Of a stretch of 8,907 nt of DNA, positions 6,841 to 8,907 are shown in pieces (the stretch's first letter is position 1; every line of letters begins with the position of its first letter). This stretch comes from Candidatus Firestoneibacteriota bacterium. GTDB lineage: Bacteria; Oederibacteriota; JAAXVQ01. Both the position numbers and the translations under genes were made by a program. Below the pieces are notes generated by a model. That model did no database searches. It was not told the origin of the DNA and saw only the letters and a program-made list of their open reading frames with translations. The stretch lies in contig JAAXVQ010000061.1 in the NCBI GenBank assembly GCA_013335425.1, positions 1 through 8,907 of the forward strand, given 5' to 3'.

Positions 6841-6984
6841 CAAAGTAAGGCAAAAACACTTTTCATTAGGAAAAATTTTATGTTTCATTTTTTAACAGTT
6901 GTTTCAAATTAGCACGAAAAATTTCTTTGGAAAATCAGAGGCGGTTGGAAAAGCATTTAAAAACCGGGGCATTTTTGCTCGGGG
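6841..6984. promoter_or_regulatory. AT-rich upstream region of dnaK with repeated GGAAAA motifs, possible activator-binding region
   Basis: By hand count 6841-6960 is about 30% GC, far below the neighbouring genes. It contains GGAAAA three times (6869-6874, 6929-6934, 6947-6952). The first two sit in similar contexts: TTTCATTAGGAAAA, which includes a perfect TTTTC/GAAAA inverted repeat at 6860-6874, and TTTCTTTGGAAAA. These lie about 40 to 120 bases upstream of the -24 element, where enhancer-type activators commonly bind. AT-rich DNA gives such repeats by chance, so a binding role is only inference. No coding sequence is convincing here. Confidence 0.3.
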
Positions 6985-6986
6985 TT

Positions 6987-7003
6987 TTGGCACGCACTTT
7001 GCA
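6987..7003 (+). promoter_or_regulatory. Sigma-54 (-24/-12) promoter of dnaK
   Basis: The sequence TTGGCACGCACTTTGCA matches the known RpoN consensus YTGGCACG-NNNN-TTGCW almost perfectly. The invariant GG is at 6989-6990 and the invariant GC at 7001-7002, exactly twelve bases apart as required. Counting from -12 puts the transcript start at about 7014, giving dnaK a leader of roughly 39 bases. It is intergenic and points toward dnaK. Sigma-54 promoters need an enhancer-binding activator such as the one encoded at 4747-6099, though which activator acts here is not shown. I saw no full CIRCE element and no clear heat-shock sigma-32 promoter in the gap. Confidence 0.88.
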
Positions 7004-7035
7004 ATTAATGGGGGATAAGAAATATTATGATTGTT

Positions 7036-7043
7036 GGAAGGGG
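7036..7043 (+). promoter_or_regulatory. Ribosome binding site that decides the dnaK start
   Basis: GGAAGGGG ends nine bases before the ATG at 7053 and directly touches another in-frame ATG at 7044. The spacing favours 7053, which also gives the standard DnaK beginning [14 protein letters not shown]. Confidence 0.7.
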
Positions 7044-7052
7044 ATGACAATT

Positions 7053-8907
7053 ATGGGTAAAGTTATTGGCATTGACTTGGGTACGACCAATTCCTGCGTG
7101 GCGGTGATGCAGGGCGGCGAGGCAGTGGTGATTCCCAATGCCGAAGGCGGGCGGACCACCCCTTCGGTGGTGGGGTTCACCAAAAGCGGCGAGCGGCTGG
7201 TGGGACAGACAGCCAAGCGTCAGGCCGTGACCAATCCGGAGAACACCGTGTTTTCCATCAAACGCTTCATGGGTCGGCGGCATGACGAGGTGGTGGCCGA
7301 GGAGAGGCGCGTGCCCTTTAAAACCAAAGAAGCGGGCAACGGCGACGTGCGGGTTTTGGCCCACGGGGAGGAGTTCGCTCCGCCGGAAATTTCGGCTATG
7401 ATCTTGCAGAAACTTAAAACCGATGCCGAGAGCTACCTGGGAGAAAAAGTCACCGAGGCGGTCATTACGGTGCCGGCGTATTTCAACGACAGCCAGCGCC
7501 AGGCCACCAAAGACGCCGGGCGGATCGCGGGTCTGGACGTGCTGCGCATCATCAACGAGCCCACGGCAGCTTCTTTGGCCTACGGCATGGACAAGAAGAA
7601 AAACGAGAAGATCGCGGTCTACGACTTGGGCGGCGGCACTTATGACATTTCTATCCTGGATTTGGGGGACGGGGTGTTCGAGGTGAAGTCGACCAACGGC
7701 GACACGCACTTGGGCGGCGATGATTTTGACCAGGTCATCATCGACTGGCTGGCCGACGAATTCAAGAAGGAACAGGGTATCGATCTGCGCAACGACAAGA
7801 TGGCCCTGCAACGGCTGAAGGAAGCCGGGGAAAAAGGCAAGATCGAGCTCTCTTCAACCATGGCCACTGAAATTAATTTGCCGTTTATCACCGCCGATGC
7901 CTCCGGTCCGAAACATCTGAATGTGACCTTGACCCGGGCGAAACTCGAGCAGTTGACCGGGAACTTGGTGGAACGGACCTTGGCGCCCCTAAAACAGGCG
8001 CTTACCGACGCCGGCTACAAAGCGGATCAGATCGATGAGGTCATCTTGGTGGGCGGCATGACGCGCATGCCCCTGGTGCAGGAGACCGTGAAAAAGTTCT
8101 TCAATAAGGAACCGCACAAGGGCGTGAATCCGGATGAGGTGGTGGCCATCGGTGCGGCCATTCAGGCCGGGGTGCTCAAAGGCGACGTCAAGGACGTGTT
8201 GCTGCTGGATGTGACCCCGCTTTCCCTGGGGATTGAAACCCTCGGCGGCGTGACCACGCACTTGATTGAGCGCAACACCACCATTCCCACCAAGAAGAGC
8301 CAGGTGTTTTCCACGGCCGCGGACAATCAAAACAGCGTGGAAGTGCATGTGCTCCAGGGTGAACGCGAACTGGCCAAGGACAACAAGACCATCGGGCGTT
8401 TCCACCTGGACGGAATCCCCCCCGCACCCCGGGGTGTGCCGCAGATCGAAGTCTCTTTCGATATTGACGCCAACGGTATTTTAAACGTCAAGGCCAAGGA
8501 TTTGGGCACGGGGCGCGAACAAAAAATCACCATCACCGCCAGCTCCGGCTTGGCCAAAGATGAGATTGAACGCATGGTCAAGGAAGCGGAGGGCAATGCC
8601 GAGGAAGACCGCAAACAGCGGGAAATGATCGATGCCCGCAATCAGGCCGACAGCCTACTTTACCAAACCGAAAAATCTTTGGCCGAAGTCGGAGCCAAAA
8701 TTTCGGAAAAGGTCAAAAGCGGCATTGAGGCGGCGCAAAAGCGCGTGAAGGCGGCGGTAGCCGGCAGCGATGCGGCTGAAATCAAGGCGGCCACGGAAGC
8801 GCTCAATCAGGCGTTCCAGCAAGCTTCGGGCGAGATTTACGGAAAAGCGCATCCCGGTGCGGAAGGCGCCGAAAGTACGGCGGGCCCGACCGGTGGGGCG
8901 GCTGAGT
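7053..8907 (+). CDS. dnaK: Chaperone DnaK (Hsp70), 3' end cut by window edge
   Basis: DnaK is the cytoplasmic Hsp70 that binds exposed hydrophobic segments of proteins in an ATP-driven cycle with DnaJ and GrpE. The visible 618 codons have no stop, and the family is about 610-640 residues, so only a short tail is missing. The nucleotide-binding domain shows the phosphate loop [13 protein letters not shown] (6-18), [17 protein letters not shown] (140-156), [11 protein letters not shown] (168-178), [12 protein letters not shown] (191-202), THLGGDDFD (218-226) and VGGMTRMP (333-340). The hydrophobic linker is [16 protein letters not shown] (381-396). The substrate-binding beta domain follows (~400-500), then the helical lid (~503-600) and a Gly/Ala/Glu-rich disordered tail. 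No hrcA or grpE lies upstream, unlike the common heat-shock operon; downstream is not visible. Expression is probably from the sigma-54 promoter at 6987-7003. Confidence 0.98.
   Translation, partial: MGKVIGIDLGTTNSCVAVMQGGEAVVIPNAEGGRTTPSVVGFTKSGERLVGQTAKRQAVTNPENTVFSIKRFMGRRHDEVVAEERRVPFKTKEAGNGDVRVLAHGEEFAPPEISAMILQKLKTDAESYLGEKVTEAVITVPAYFNDSQRQATKDAGRIAGLDVLRIINEPTAASLAYGMDKKKNEKIAVYDLGGGTYDISILDLGDGVFEVKSTNGDTHLGGDDFDQVIIDWLADEFKKEQGIDLRNDKMALQRLKEAGEKGKIELSSTMATEINLPFITADASGPKHLNVTLTRAKLEQLTGNLVERTLAPLKQALTDAGYKADQIDEVILVGGMTRMPLVQETVKKFFNKEPHKGVNPDEVVAIGAAIQAGVLKGDVKDVLLLDVTPLSLGIETLGGVTTHLIERNTTIPTKKSQVFSTAADNQNSVEVHVLQGERELAKDNKTIGRFHLDGIPPAPRGVPQIEVSFDIDANGILNVKAKDLGTGREQKITITASSGLAKDEIERMVKEAEGNAEEDRKQREMIDARNQADSLLYQTEKSLAEVGAKISEKVKSGIEAAQKRVKAAVAGSDAAEIKAATEALNQAFQQASGEIYGKAHPGAEGAESTAGPTGGAAE

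Noticed and set aside
6909..6915. TTAGCAC, matching the left half of a CIRCE operator upstream of dnaK
   Set aside because: The inverted right half (GTGCTAA after about 11-13 bases) is absent; the sequence continues with A- and T-rich bases. A seven-base half match in AT-rich DNA is weak.
7027..7047. Six-codon leader peptide (MIVGRG) ending six bases before the dnaK start
   Set aside because: It has no Shine-Dalgarno sequence of its own, since the predicted transcript starts only about 13 bases upstream. It is probably chance.
7005..7811. A 268-codon minus-strand frame opposite the dnaK promoter and 5' end
   Set aside because: It mirrors dnaK codons and has no recognisable domain; its composition is typical of antisense frames.
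1..8907. CRISPR arrays, tRNA or rRNA genes, insertion sequences, phage genes
   Set aside because: No regularly spaced repeats, cloverleaf-like segments, transposase or phage-type proteins were seen on either strand.

Overview
The window is about 8.9 kb of bacterial DNA, mostly GC-rich, with every convincing gene on the + strand. It fits an uncultivated or little-studied bacterium with Gram-negative-style regulation. The clues are a mannose-family PTS with an HPr that keeps the regulatory Ser46, an HPr active site of the H-x-R-A-A type (as I recall it from Deltaproteobacteria-like lineages), an NtrC-type sigma-54 activator and a sigma-54 promoter. A deltaproteobacterial, Omnitrophota-like or similar origin is a guess; nothing here fixes the phylum.

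Layout. Positions 1-316 hold the C-terminal third of a mannose-family PTS permease subunit EIIC, whose reading frame is broken by a TAG at 20-22. It runs by a TAATG overlap into EIID (316-1116), then HPr (1124-1393) and Enzyme I (1454-3190). GalU (3169-4083) starts inside the end of Enzyme I. A short WecG/TagA-family glycosyltransferase (4093-4731) and a sigma-54-dependent activator with a degenerate receiver domain (4747-6099) follow with gaps of 9 and 15 bp. The run from EIIC to the activator looks like one operon. A 177-bp gap with a possible weak terminator leads to a membrane-anchored SRPBCC-fold protein (6277-6804) of visibly lower GC. After a 248-bp AT-rich gap comes dnaK (7053 to the window end, open at the edge).

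How the parts fit. Enzyme I and HPr form the PEP-driven phosphorelay feeding the EII permease; EIIA and EIIB are not in view and probably lie upstream. GalU makes UDP-glucose and the GT26-family enzyme probably adds an amino sugar to a lipid-linked precursor, so the middle of the operon points to envelope polysaccharide synthesis. The activator would drive promoters read by RpoN.

The most striking signal is a near-perfect -24/-12 sigma-54 promoter at 6987-7003, directly upstream of dnaK, with no CIRCE element in view. This suggests that the main Hsp70 chaperone here is under sigma-54 control. The activator encoded about 0.9 kb upstream is a natural but unproven candidate regulator.
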